Of a stretch of DNA of 64,000 nt, positions 34,501 through 42,657 are shown piece by piece (the stretch's first letter is position 1; every line of letters starts with the position of its first letter). Position numbers and translations under genes: made by a program. Where the stretch lies: positions 372,001 through 436,000 of the forward strand of contig NZ_BMUY01000006.1 of NCBI RefSeq assembly GCF_014650435.1, read 5' to 3'. The notes under the pieces were generated by a model. The model did not search any database. It had not been told where the DNA came from and saw only the letters and a program-made list of their open reading frames with translations. This DNA comes from Streptomyces tendae (lineage in GTDB: Bacteria; Actinomycetota; Actinomycetes; Streptomycetales; Streptomycetaceae).

Positions 34501-36216
34501 ACCGTCTTCGTTCCGGCCGTCAACAACAACGGCTCCAACCGCAACAAGGCGGAGATGGTGCGGCTGCTGCTGCGCCTGCCCGACGAGCACGGCGTTCTGC
34601 CGGGCATCGGCGTCTGGCCGAAGCAGAAGGACGTCGCCGACGCGCTCGGCCTCAGCCACGGCCGCATCCCGCAGATGCTCAAGGACGAGCGCAAGCGTTG
34701 GAAGGCCGAGCCCGCCGTCCAGGCACTGCGGGACGAGATCATCGACCTCCTGGCGAGCATGGGGCGCGTCGCCTCCGCCGTGGAGATCGCCGACGCCCTC
34801 GCCGTCCGGCGCGGCACGCACCTCGCCGGGCGCGAGCAGCGGCGCGCGATGGCCCTGGCGGCGGTGCGGGCCGTCGTCGAGGTCGAGCAACTGGTGCCGC
34901 AGGAGGCCGAGTTCCAGCACCAGCCGAACCGCAAGGCGATCGACGAGTCGCTCGGCGCCGGCCTGCTCGCCCTCGACGTGCGCGAGAACGACGCCCCGGA
35001 CACCCCGACCGCACCCGGCCTGCTCGACTACGCGATGCGCCTCGGCAAGACGGGCGGTCGGCTCGCCGAGCTGGACACCCTGCCGACGGCCGCGACCGTC
35101 CTGGCCGAACTGAGCGCGCTGACGGTCCCGCCCGGCGCCGTCGACTGGGACGAGCGGCGCATGGTCGAGCTGGCCGCCGCCGCGTCCGTGAACGCCGCCG
35201 CCACTCCGCGCCTGGAGATCTACCCACGCGACCTGTCGCTCGTCCGCGCGCTGCGCCTCACCCAGGCCGGGCTCGTCCGCTGGATTCCGGGCGTTCCGGA
35301 GGGCCGGCAGCCCGGCCTGACCGGCGAGGACGTGCACGAGCGGGTCCGCGCCCGCTTCCCCGAGCTGGGCGTCCCGGACGGGCGCGGCGGCACGACCCAC
35401 GAACTGCCGACCGCCGGCCCGCTCACCAAGGCGCTGCGCGACGCGGGCTTCGAGCTGTCGCTCAGCATGCGCGAGGACACGGGCACGCTGCGCTACCTGC
35501 CGACGCGGGTGGAGGACGCCTCCAGCTACCTCACGACGGGCGCGTGGCGGCAGTCGACGCGCACGGGCACGGTGACGCGGTACGCGGACGACCCGCAGCT
35601 CGCGGGCGCGGTCCGCGCGGAGGAACGGCTCCTCGCCTCGGCCCGCCGGGACGGGTACCGGGTGCTGACCGTACGGCAGCAGCTCGTGCGGGACGCGGTA
35701 CGGGAACTGGGCGCCGAACGGCTGGGCGCGCGGGCGGTGTCGGTGACCGAGCTGTTCCTGGAGGCCCTGCACGGGCAGGTCACCCCGGGCACCAAGCCGA
35801 CCTGGGAGACCCTGCTCAAGGCGGACGCTGCCGAGCCGGGCTCGAAGGGCGCGGTGCGGTTCGCGGAGTACGCGCGCACGGCCTGGGGCTCGGTCGAGCC
35901 CCGGATCGCCGAGCTGCTGGGCGACGGTGGCGGTGGCGCGGGCCCGGTCCTGCTGACGGAGGCCGGGGTGTTCGCCCGGTACGACGCGATGGGCGTCCTG
36001 GACCGGCTGGCGTCGGCGGCCCGGCGGGGCGGGCGGGGGCTGTGGCTCCTGGTCCCGCAGAACGACCCCTCGCGCGAGCCGAGGCTCGGACAGGTGGCCG
36101 TGCCGTACCAGGCCGGCCTGGGGGAGTGGATCCAGCTCCCGGACACGTGGGTGGGCAACGCCCACCGCGGGTCCGGCGAGGTTGTGGCAAGTGGTGTCGA
36201 GGGAGACGCGAAGTGA
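31540..36216 (+). CDS. pglW: PglW, NERD-domain serine/threonine protein kinase of type 2 BREX (Pgl)
   Basis: This 1558-residue multi-domain protein starts with a NERD nuclease-related domain (triad-like Asp53, Glu66, Lys68 in REVDLLVV and MIELKDW). Next comes a kinase-like segment (about 190-460) whose catalytic loop reads IHHRALAARS, lacking the Asp and Asn of HRDxxxxN, so it is a probable pseudokinase. The second kinase (about 525-810) is intact: RLGTGSTSRAF, Lys564, WHRDIKPDN (Asp675) and DFS (Asp697). A helix-hairpin-helix segment follows (about 872-930, VNAPGLGAKTRNEVQ), then a long C-terminal region. PglW is an essential kinase component of S. coelicolor phage growth limitation. The stop overlaps the pglX GTG (GTGA). 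Confidence 0.93.
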   Translation: MREGRWVTVTESEFEHERRGLETIREKLPDGDPWRAWSNFTFTANTGHVREVDLLVVAPGGLCMIELKDWHGSVTSENGTWVQTTPGGYRRTHGNPLHLVNRKAKELAGLLAQTGAKRVWVAEAVCFTDNSLRVRLPAHDQNGVYTVDELIEMLKQPARDERRRITAIGSREVAAALQSIGIRKSDAQYKVGPYELKRKAFDSGPTWADYLADHSDLPEAARVRIYLSERGSDASLRQSVENAARREAAVLGRFKHPGVVQLKQYFPSGHAAGPALIFDYHPDTLKLDEYLVQYGEKLDILGRMALVRQLAETMRSAHASRIHHRALAARSVHVVPRPRGRKGQAVGEEAAWLTPQLQISDWQIATQRSGDSSQGQGMTRFAPTALSAMHLSDDADAYLAPELTALSPDPVYLDVYGLGVLTYLLVTGKAPAASQAELLARLEAGEGLRPSSLVDGLSEDVDELVQAATAYRPGQRLSSVDEFLELLEVVEDSLTAPATALDGHTEEETGEAADKDPLEAVAGDVLAGRWEIRRRLGTGSTSRAFLVRDLEAETRKTRPLAVLKVGLSDSRGEILVREAEAMGRLRPHSGIIRLVEPEPLHIAGRTVLAMEYVGDERDDDGQGAEGANRPRRREETVARQLREHGRLPVDQLEAYGDYLFGAVDFLEGEGVWHRDIKPDNIAVRIRPNRTRELVLIDFSLAGYPAKNTDAGTDGYLDPFVDVITRGSYDSHAERYAVAVTLHQMASGELPKWGDGSVLPRMTDPKEWPYPTIAAEAFDPAVRDGLVAFFQKALHRDAGQRFPELKPMRDAWRKVFLDASQTVPSSHRTRPTAPADGTAPAEGAATVAIADAEPETAEQQRDRLAAEAVLDTPLTVSGLTPAAQSFLYGLGITTVGELLDYSRRKLVNAPGLGAKTRNEVQQRQREWGERLREAPVSPLTPKGRAEAKEELEQLTAAESALVGQLATGESAGALSARTLRSVSLDTLATVFVPAVNNNGSNRNKAEMVRLLLRLPDEHGVLPGIGVWPKQKDVADALGLSHGRIPQMLKDERKRWKAEPAVQALRDEIIDLLASMGRVASAVEIADALAVRRGTHLAGREQRRAMALAAVRAVVEVEQLVPQEAEFQHQPNRKAIDESLGAGLLALDVRENDAPDTPTAPGLLDYAMRLGKTGGRLAELDTLPTAATVLAELSALTVPPGAVDWDERRMVELAAAASVNAAATPRLEIYPRDLSLVRALRLTQAGLVRWIPGVPEGRQPGLTGEDVHERVRARFPELGVPDGRGGTTHELPTAGPLTKALRDAGFELSLSMREDTGTLRYLPTRVEDASSYLTTGAWRQSTRTGTVTRYADDPQLAGAVRAEERLLASARRDGYRVLTVRQQLVRDAVRELGAERLGARAVSVTELFLEALHGQVTPGTKPTWETLLKADAAEPGSKGAVRFAEYARTAWGSVEPRIAELLGDGGGGAGPVLLTEAGVFARYDAMGVLDRLASAARRGGRGLWLLVPQNDPSREPRLGQVAVPYQAGLGEWIQLPDTWVGNAHRGSGEVVASGVEGDAK

Positions 36217-39200
36217 TCGACCGCAAGGCCCTGTTGGACGACCTGAAGCAGCAGGTCAAGGCGGTCGAGGCCGACCTCGGCAAGCAGGTGAAGGCCCTCG
36301 GTGAGGTCGGCGCGCGGCTGCGGGCCGAGTACGACCAGGCGCGCAAGCTCGGGCGTACGGCGGCGACGTGGAACTCGTGGCTTGACGAGCGGGTCACGCA
36401 GGTCGCGGTGGCGTGGGTACTGGGCACGGTCTTCGTACGGTTCTGCGAGGACAACCGGCTGATCCCTGAGCCGTACCTGACGGGGCCGGACGGGGACCGG
36501 CGCGAGCTGGCGGAGTCGCGGTACGACGCGTACGTGGAGTCGGACGACAACCCGACCTACCGCGGCTGGCTGGAGAAGGCGTTCGACGAACTGGGCCAGG
36601 GCCAGGCCGGCCGCCTGCTCTTCGACAAGCGGCACAACCCGCTGTACCAGATCCCGCTGTCGCACGACGGTGCGCGCGAGCTGGTCGAGTTCTGGCGCCA
36701 GCGCGACGAGGCGGGAGTTCTCGTCCACGACTTCACCGACCCGCTGAACGGGGACGGCACGGAGGGCTGGGACACGCGGTTCCTGGGCGACCTGTACCAG
36801 GACCTGAGTGAGGCTGCGCGGAAGACGTACGCACTGCTCCAGACGCCGGAGTTCTTGGAGGAGTTCATCCTTGACCGGACGATGAATCCGGCGGTGCGGG
36901 AGTTCGGTTACGAGGAACTGAAGATGATCGACCCTACGTGTGGGTCGGGGCACTTTGTACTGGGGGCGTTTCGACGGTTGGTGCGGCTGTGGGCGGAGGG
37001 TCAGCCGGGGCGCGATGTGCACGAGCGGGTGCGGGAGGCGCTGGACTCGGTGCACGGCGTGGATGTGAACCCGTTCGCGGTGGCCATTGCCCGGTTCCGG
37101 CTGCTGGTGGTGGCCATGGCGGCGAGCGGGGTGCGGACGCTGGAGGAGGCGGCCAAGTACGAGTGGCCGATCAACCTGGCAGTCGGGGACTCTCTCATCA
37201 AGTCCCGCCGTTCCCAGCAGGGCAACCTGTTCGGCGGGATGGACGAGGGCCTCGCGGACGAGCTGGCCGATTTCAAGTACGCCACGGAGGACGTGCACGA
37301 ATACCCGGATATCTTGCGGCCAGGGCGGTATCACGTGGTGGTGGGAAACCCGCCTTACATCACGGTGAAGGACAAGAAGCTCAACGTCCTTTACCGGGAG
37401 CTGTACCCAGCGTGTGCCGGCAAGTATGCGCTGTCGGTGCCGTTCGCCCAGCGGTTCTTCGAACTGGCCAAGCGCGGCGACGCCCAGGGACGCGGCTACG
37501 GTATGGTCGGCCAGATCACCGCGAACTCGTTCATGAAGCGGGAGTTCGGGGCGAAGCTCATCGAAGGGTACTTCGGGCACGCGGTGGAGCTCACTGAGGT
37601 CATCGACACCTCGGGCGCCTACATTCCGGGGCATGGAACACCCACGGTCATTCTCGTGGGCAGGCAGCGAGGTGGGGACGGGCGCTCGCCGGTCATCCGG
37701 ACTGTTCGCAGCGTGCAGGGTGAGCCGTCCGCGCCGAAGAAAGCTGAGGAGGGCCTGGTGTGGCTTGCGATCGTCGAGCAGATTGACAAGCCTGGCTCGG
37801 TGAGCCAGTGGGTCTCTGTGGATCACTTGGACCGCGAGAAGTACTTCGCGAAGCAGCCGTGGGTTCTCGCTGATGGCGGCCAGGAGATGCTGGACCAGAT
37901 CAACACGGCCCGGCAGGCGGTCCTGAAGCGCGATCTGCACCGGATTGGGTTCTACGGAATCATGGGGTCGGACGATGCCATGAGCGCGGTTCCGCGCACC
38001 TTCAAAAGGGTTGATGCCGAGTCCGAATACGTCCGGCGCCTTGTCGTAGGTGACGAGGTGCGTGACTTCCAATTCGCTGACGGGGACGACGCCTTCCACC
38101 CGTACGACACTCGACGTGAGCTGGTCCGCCCGGAGTCCTTTCCCAACCTGGCCAGTTGGTTGTGGCCGTATCGGACCGAACTGGGAAACCGCGCAACATT
38201 CTCCGGCGGAACGTACTTCACGGATGGCCGACCTTGGTGGGAGTGGCATCAGCTTCCCAAGGACCAAGGGGCGCACCAGTGGGCCATCCCATTCGCGTTC
38301 GTAGCGACGCATAACCACTTCGTGCTGGATCGGGGTGGGAAGGTTTTCAACCGTTCCGCGCCGGTGATCAAGCTGCGGGAGGGTGCGAGCGAGGAGGAGC
38401 ATCTGCGGTTGCTCGGCCTGCTCAATAGCTCCACTGCTGGATTCTGGCTTCGGCAGGTCAGCCACGACAAGGGCCGACCTGGCGCGGACGTCGCAGGAGC
38501 CGATGAACCTTGGGAGCATCGATTCGAGTTCACCGGAACCAAGCTGGAGGAATTCCCGATTCCCTCTGGGTTCCCCACAACGCTTGCTTCCGCCATGGAC
38601 CATCTCGCTCAGGAGCTGGTTGCTACTAGCCCTTCTGCCATTGCGTCGAACGCTGTCCCTACAGCGGCGGCACTGCGTGAGGGTCGAGAAAAATGGGAGT
38701 CTATTCGTGGTCGGATGATTGCCACTCAGGAAGAACTAGACTGGCAGGTGTACGCCCTGTACGGTCTCCTCGACCGGGAGATCGCTGCTTCTGCTGCGGA
38801 CATCCCTGTGATCGCCTCGGCTGAACGTGCCTTTGCCATCGTCTTGGCTCGCAAGAGGGAACGCGGCGAGGTCAACACCTCGTGGTTCCAGCACCACAAC
38901 CACCAGTTCGATCCCATCACGGAGATCCCTGCCGACTGGCCCGCCGCCTACCGTGATGTCGTCCAGAAGCGGATCGACGCCATCGAGTCGAACCGGGCCA
39001 TCGGCATGGTCGAGCGGCCCGAGTACAAGCGCCGCTGGGCCACCGAGGGCTGGGACGCCCTCCAGGAGAAGGCCCTCCGCTCTTGCCTGCTCGACCGCAT
39101 GGAGATCCGCGACCTGTGGTTCGACGAGAACGGCCAGCCGGCCATCCTCACCCTGGCCCGCCTCACCGATGCCCTCTCCCGCGACGAGGACTTCGTCTCC

Positions 39201-39833
39201 GTGGCCAGGCTCTACGCGCCCCGCAAGGACCTGCCCAAGGTCGTCGCCGAGCTGATCACCGACGAGCACGTGCCGTTCCTCTCCGCGCTGCGCTACAAGC
39301 CCGCCGGGCTGAAGAAGCGCGCCGACTGGGAGGAGGTCTGGGACCTCCAGCGTAAGGAGGACGCCGCCCCCGACGAGCCGGCCAAGCGGAAGATCCGGGA
39401 CGCCATCCCCGTGCCCCCGAAGTATGCCCCAGCCGACTTCCTGCGCCCCTCCTACTGGAAGGCGCGTGGCAAGCTGGACGTGCCCAAGGAGCGGTTCATC
39501 TCCTACGGACAAACCAACGCAGTCACGCCCGAGCTGTACGGCTGGGCCGGCTGGGACCACAAGGAGCAGGCTCAGGCGCTGGCGACGTACTTCACCAACA
39601 CCGCGCTGTCCACCGAGGAGATCACCCCGTTCCTCGCCGGCCTGCTGGAACTCCAGCCGTGGCTGTACCAGTGGCACAACGAGTTCGACATGCTCTACAG
39701 CGGCTCCCCGGCGGACTTCTTCGCCGGTTACCGTCAGCAGAAGCAGGGCGAGCACGGACTCACGGACGACGATCTCCGTGGCTGGCGTCCTCCGGCCGCG
39801 ACCCGAGGCCGCCGCGCAGCAGCGAAGAAGTAG
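36213..39833 (+). CDS. pglX: PglX, adenine-specific DNA methyltransferase of type 2 BREX (Pgl)
   Basis: This 1206-residue gamma-class N6-adenine methyltransferase has the SAM-binding motif DPTCGSGHF (Asp240) and the catalytic NPPY (Asn379-Tyr382 in VVVGNPPYIT). The region after about residue 460 should include the target-recognition part. In BREX, PglX marks host DNA and is needed for phage exclusion; in the original Pgl model it modifies phage progeny. GTG 36213 overlaps the pglW stop and follows GAGGGAGA. The central part (about 37,600-38,850) is clearly less GC-rich and uses more A/T-ending codons than both ends. No G run of six or more was seen, unlike the phase-variable tract reported for S. 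coelicolor pglX. Its 3' end overlaps a convergent gene. Confidence 0.95.
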   Translation: MIDRKALLDDLKQQVKAVEADLGKQVKALGEVGARLRAEYDQARKLGRTAATWNSWLDERVTQVAVAWVLGTVFVRFCEDNRLIPEPYLTGPDGDRRELAESRYDAYVESDDNPTYRGWLEKAFDELGQGQAGRLLFDKRHNPLYQIPLSHDGARELVEFWRQRDEAGVLVHDFTDPLNGDGTEGWDTRFLGDLYQDLSEAARKTYALLQTPEFLEEFILDRTMNPAVREFGYEELKMIDPTCGSGHFVLGAFRRLVRLWAEGQPGRDVHERVREALDSVHGVDVNPFAVAIARFRLLVVAMAASGVRTLEEAAKYEWPINLAVGDSLIKSRRSQQGNLFGGMDEGLADELADFKYATEDVHEYPDILRPGRYHVVVGNPPYITVKDKKLNVLYRELYPACAGKYALSVPFAQRFFELAKRGDAQGRGYGMVGQITANSFMKREFGAKLIEGYFGHAVELTEVIDTSGAYIPGHGTPTVILVGRQRGGDGRSPVIRTVRSVQGEPSAPKKAEEGLVWLAIVEQIDKPGSVSQWVSVDHLDREKYFAKQPWVLADGGQEMLDQINTARQAVLKRDLHRIGFYGIMGSDDAMSAVPRTFKRVDAESEYVRRLVVGDEVRDFQFADGDDAFHPYDTRRELVRPESFPNLASWLWPYRTELGNRATFSGGTYFTDGRPWWEWHQLPKDQGAHQWAIPFAFVATHNHFVLDRGGKVFNRSAPVIKLREGASEEEHLRLLGLLNSSTAGFWLRQVSHDKGRPGADVAGADEPWEHRFEFTGTKLEEFPIPSGFPTTLASAMDHLAQELVATSPSAIASNAVPTAAALREGREKWESIRGRMIATQEELDWQVYALYGLLDREIAASAADIPVIASAERAFAIVLARKRERGEVNTSWFQHHNHQFDPITEIPADWPAAYRDVVQKRIDAIESNRAIGMVERPEYKRRWATEGWDALQEKALRSCLLDRMEIRDLWFDENGQPAILTLARLTDALSRDEDFVSVARLYAPRKDLPKVVAELITDEHVPFLSALRYKPAGLKKRADWEEVWDLQRKEDAAPDEPAKRKIRDAIPVPPKYAPADFLRPSYWKARGKLDVPKERFISYGQTNAVTPELYGWAGWDHKEQAQALATYFTNTALSTEEITPFLAGLLELQPWLYQWHNEFDMLYSGSPADFFAGYRQQKQGEHGLTDDDLRGWRPPAATRGRRAAAKK

Positions 39834-40350
39834 CCAGAAGTAGATCGACACCTGTCGGTTCAGGAGCCACCCGTTGCGTATGCGGGTGGCCCTTTGTCCG
39901 TGCGTGCAGCTGCGCCCACACGGTCTTGCCCGGGGCGGCCCGGCGAGGAGTGACGCCCCAGTCGTCCGCGAGGGCGGCGACGAGAAGCAGGCCCCGGCCG
40001 GACTCGGAAAGCGAGTCGGTCGCTGGGGGACTGGTCGGGGGCCGCTTCTCGGTGAGGGTGTCGGTCACCTCGATGCGGAAGGTGCCCTCCGCCAAGGTGA
40101 GCTGGACGTGGAAGTCTCGGCCGGGCACGTGGCCGTGGCGTACGGCGTTGGCGGTGAGTTCCGCCGTGATGAGGGTGAGCGTCTCGTTGACTGGGGACGT
40201 GTAGGGGTGGCCCCGTTCGTTCAGGCGGTGCGAGACGAGTCGGCGGGCGAGGCGGGCACCGCGCGACGTTGAGGTGAAGCGCATGGTGAACTCGCGTTCG
40301 GGTGCGAGGTGTTGCGGCATATGCCCGTTCGGGGGAGTTGCTGACTTCAT
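39760..40350 (-). CDS. RsbW-like anti-sigma/ATP-binding protein (HATPase_c)
   Basis: This 196-residue GHKL-type ATPase has the N box ELTANAVRHG, an acidic VTDT strand and the G box SGRGLLLVAAL. Proteins of this type in Streptomyces act as anti-sigma factors or as partners of XRE/DUF397 regulators. Start 40350 (ATG) lacks a good ribosome site; ATG 40320 is an alternative. The C-terminal 74 bp overlap the convergent pglX 3' end, and the pglX terminator hairpin lies within this gene. It is divergent from the XRE/DUF5753 gene and forms with it and DUF397 a trio common in the genus. Confidence 0.82.
   Translation of the reverse strand: MKSATPPNGHMPQHLAPEREFTMRFTSTSRGARLARRLVSHRLNERGHPYTSPVNETLTLITAELTANAVRHGHVPGRDFHVQLTLAEGTFRIEVTDTLTEKRPPTSPPATDSLSESGRGLLLVAALADDWGVTPRRAAPGKTVWAQLHARTKGHPHTQRVAPEPTGVDLLLATSSLLRGGLGSRPEDASHGDRRP
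39866..39890 (+). terminator. Hairpin terminator of the pglWX transcript
   Basis: GCCACCCG (39866-39873) pairs perfectly with CGGGTGGC (39883-39890) across a 9-nt loop and is followed by CCTTTG. It starts 32 bp after the pglX stop and lies inside the convergent ATPase gene. Confidence 0.65.
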
Positions 40351-40405
40351 AGGGTCAACGGTGTCGGACTCTGCGTAGCGTTGGCCAGGAGAGATGCGCT
40401 GACGG

Positions 40406-40439
40406 GTACACGCTGTACGCGCGGCTGGTGCGCCTGTAC
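40406..40439. promoter_or_regulatory. GTAC-containing repeats in the ATPase/XRE divergent region
   Basis: GTAC occurs at 40406, 40415 and 40436; the last two share CTGTACG, and GTACACGCTGTAC is an imperfect palindrome. They are candidate binding sites for the XRE regulator encoded from 40512. Confidence 0.3.
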
Positions 40440-40511
40440 GTGGTGTTGGGCGTAACCGGTTTCCGGCCCCCGGGTTGGCTGACTGGGCGGTTGCACGAGA
40501 GGAGCTGTGGC

Positions 40512-41345
40512 GTGGACGACGAGGTTCAGCAGCCGGAGGAGTACGAGGTCGGGACGGGCATGCTGTGCGTGTTCGGGCGGCAGTTGAAGCTCTTCCGGGA
40601 GCGGGCGGGCCTGGACCGCGCGGGGCTCGGATCGCTGACCGGGTACTCGGCCTCGACAATCGCGTCGTTCGAGCAGGCAAGACGTATTCCGCCGCCGAAG
40701 TTCATCGACCAGGCCGATGAAGTGCTGAGGGCAGGTGGGGTGTTGAGTGCGAGCAAGGAGGAGGTGGCTCGGGCGCAATACCCAGCGTTCTTCAGGGATG
40801 CGGCACGACTGGAGTCGGAGGCCGTCGAACTGCATGTGTACGCGAATCAGGCGGTGCCCGGACTCTTGCAGACGGAGGAGTATGCTCGGGCCATTTTCAT
40901 GATGATGCGGCCGCCCATGCACGACGAGCTGATCGAACAGCGGGTGAGCGCTCGCATGGCTCGACAGGAGATCTTGTCCAGCCGTGACGCGCCGCTCGCC
41001 AGCTTCGTCATGGATGAGGCAGTGCTGAGGCGTCCCATCGGAGGCCGAGGCATCCTGCGTGGCCAGCTTGAGCAGGTTCTCCTGATGGGGCAACGCCGGA
41101 ACGTCGAGATCCAGGTGATGCCGCTTGACCGTGAGGAGAACGCGGGTATGGCTGGTCCCTTCACCTTGATCGAAACGAAGGAAGGGCGGAGGATCGCGTA
41201 CGCCGAGGTACAGAACGTCAGCCGCTTGCAGACGGAGCGGGACCGCGTCCGTGCGTTGGAGGTCAAGTACGGGATCATCCGGGCGCAGGCCCTAACTCCT
41301 CGTGAATCATTGGCGTACGTAGAGAAGTTGCTGGGAGAGCCATGA
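40512..41345 (+). CDS. XRE-family helix-turn-helix regulator with DUF5753 domain
   Basis: This 277-residue protein has an N-terminal HTH (about 20-75; LKLFRERAGLDRAGLGSLTG then SASTIASFEQARRIPPPKF) and a C-terminal DUF5753 domain (VPGLLQTEEYARAIF, VMDEAVLRRPIGG, IQVMPL). It belongs to the large WhiJ-like group that pairs with small DUF397 proteins. GTG 40512 has GAGAGGAGC 8 nt upstream. The DUF397 start overlaps its stop by ATGA. Its location between pglX and pglY suggests it may govern expression of the Pgl locus; the target is not known. Confidence 0.9.
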   Translation: MDDEVQQPEEYEVGTGMLCVFGRQLKLFRERAGLDRAGLGSLTGYSASTIASFEQARRIPPPKFIDQADEVLRAGGVLSASKEEVARAQYPAFFRDAARLESEAVELHVYANQAVPGLLQTEEYARAIFMMMRPPMHDELIEQRVSARMARQEILSSRDAPLASFVMDEAVLRRPIGGRGILRGQLEQVLLMGQRRNVEIQVMPLDREENAGMAGPFTLIETKEGRRIAYAEVQNVSRLQTERDRVRALEVKYGIIRAQALTPRESLAYVEKLLGEP

Positions 41346-41545
41346 ACGCGCACGTACATCAGCCGCAGATAGACCAGTTGGAGTGGCGGAAGAGCAGCTA
41401 CAGCAGCGAGGAAGGCGGCGAATGTATCGAGGTCGCCCTTCGCCCCGCCACGGTCCACGTCCGCGACTCGAAGGACACAACCCGCGCGGCACTTGCTGTA
41501 GAACCCACGGCGTGGTCCGCCTTCGTGGAGTTCGCGGCCCTCTGA
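41342..41545 (+). CDS. DUF397 small regulatory partner protein
   Basis: This 67-residue protein shows the DUF397 pattern: LEWRKSSYSSEEGGECIEVA, VHVRDSKDTTR and WSAFVEFAAL. Such proteins pair with XRE/DUF5753 regulators and are thought to bind and antagonise them. Translation is coupled to the regulator by a 4-bp ATGA overlap. A long hairpin terminator follows immediately. Confidence 0.92.
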   Translation: MNAHVHQPQIDQLEWRKSSYSSEEGGECIEVALRPATVHVRDSKDTTRAALAVEPTAWSAFVEFAAL

Positions 41546-41610
41546 CAGAGACGGCACCGATCGCAGGGCCCCCAGCGGGCGTGTGCCTTTCAAGGGCCCT
41601 GCGTTCTCTG
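41546..41610 (+). terminator. Long hairpin terminator after the DUF397 gene
   Basis: GCAGGGCCC (41563-41571) pairs perfectly with GGGCCCTGC (41594-41602), and the outer CAGAGA (41546-41551) pairs with TCTCTG (41605-41610). It begins right after the DUF397 stop. Confidence 0.75.
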
Positions 41611-41769
41611 CTGCATACCTTCAGCAGACTTGGCGTCTTGCTCGCCCGCAGTAGCCTGCCCCGGCGACATCCGCACTGCGCAGAGAGCCGGCCCTCACGC
41701 CACCGTCACCCTCATAACGAGGTCTCAACGGAGTTGATCCATGCTGATCCTCGCAGCTCGGAGGTGCTG

Positions 41770-41775
41770 TAGGTT
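41770..41775 (+). promoter_or_regulatory. -10 box of a probable leaderless transcript
   Basis: TAGGTT ends 6 nt before the ATG at 41782 and no ribosome site precedes that ATG. Confidence 0.35.
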
Positions 41776-41781
41776 CCCGCC

Positions 41782-42657
41782 ATGAAGCAGGGTAAAGAGG
41801 TCGAGAACCCCGAGTCGCGTTTCTTCGCGGTGCTGCTGGCGGCGGCGAAGCTCCCCGGTGTGCGGATCCATAGGGAGGCCTACCTCCGAAGTGCGCTGGC
41901 TCGCCACTGCTCCGAGGATGAGATCCGACGAGCGATAGAGGAGACTCCCGCTGCCGCGGGCATCACAGTCGACCTCCTCGACAAGGTCGCCAACGACTCC
42001 ATCCGCTATGAAACCGCCAAAGTCAGCGCTCTCTCGGCCGCCGCCGGGATACCCGGCATCCTCGCCCTTCCGGCCACGGTACCCGCCGACGTGGCCCAGT
42101 ACGTCGGCCACATGCTGCGCATCGCACAGAAGCTCGCCTACCTCTATAGCTGGCCCGACCTGTTCGACGATGAGGGGGAGGGCGTCGATGACGCGACGAT
42201 GGGGGTGCTCACGCTGTTCTTCGGCGTGATGTTCGGTACCCAGTCGGCGAACGTCGCCGTGGGCAAGGTCGCCGGGATGATGTCGAAGCAGGTCGCGAAG
42301 AAGCTGCCCCAGAAGGCGCTCACCAAGGGTGTCGTCTACCCGATCGTGAAGAAGTCCGCGGCTTACCTCGGTGTCCAGATGACCAAGCAGTCCTTCGCGA
42401 AGAGCGTCTCCAAGGCCATCCCCGTCGTCGGGGCCGTCGTGTCCGGCGGGCTCACTTTCTCGACGTACCTTCCGATGGCCAAGAGGCTCAAGAAGCACCT
42501 CGCCGGCCTGCCACTGGCGGACCCGTCACACCGAGTGCCGGAGGGGGATGTCGTGGACGGCGAAGTCGTGGAAGACCACGAAACTTTCGCCACAGCACAC
42601 GCTGAAGAGCACAGCACGGCCACCACTGCCGACAAGCTGGAGGACCCCAAGTCCTGA
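41782..42657 (+). CDS. Uncharacterised helical protein, weakly EcsC-like
   Basis: I do not recognise this 291-residue protein with certainty. It is mostly helical. A moderately hydrophobic central part (GIPGILALPATVPADVAQYV, then GVLTLFFGVMFGTQSANVAV) and a segment with Lys-rich amphipathic helices (SKQVAKKLPQKALTKGVVYP) end in KAIPVVGAVVSGGLTFSTY. The last pattern resembles the Gly-rich turn of EcsC-type proteins, which associate with membranes. The C-terminus is acidic and hydrophilic. It lies in the pglX-pglY interval and starts without a ribosome site. A membrane-linked accessory role is a guess. Confidence 0.6.
   Translation: MKQGKEVENPESRFFAVLLAAAKLPGVRIHREAYLRSALARHCSEDEIRRAIEETPAAAGITVDLLDKVANDSIRYETAKVSALSAAAGIPGILALPATVPADVAQYVGHMLRIAQKLAYLYSWPDLFDDEGEGVDDATMGVLTLFFGVMFGTQSANVAVGKVAGMMSKQVAKKLPQKALTKGVVYPIVKKSAAYLGVQMTKQSFAKSVSKAIPVVGAVVSGGLTFSTYLPMAKRLKKHLAGLPLADPSHRVPEGDVVDGEVVEDHETFATAHAEEHSTATTADKLEDPKS

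Noticed and set aside
31468..36165. 1565-codon minus-strand open frame opposite pglW
   Set aside because: Low-complexity Gly/Val/Arg/His product; antisense shadow caused by GC-biased codons of pglW.
34314..36212. Upstream extension of the pglX frame into pglW
   Set aside because: The extension is Arg/Ala/Gly-rich shadow of pglW; the GTG at 36213 with ribosome site and stop overlap is the real start.
36213..39833. Phase-variable homopolymer tract in pglX
   Set aside because: Longest G or C runs seen in the gene are five bases, too short to propose slippage control.
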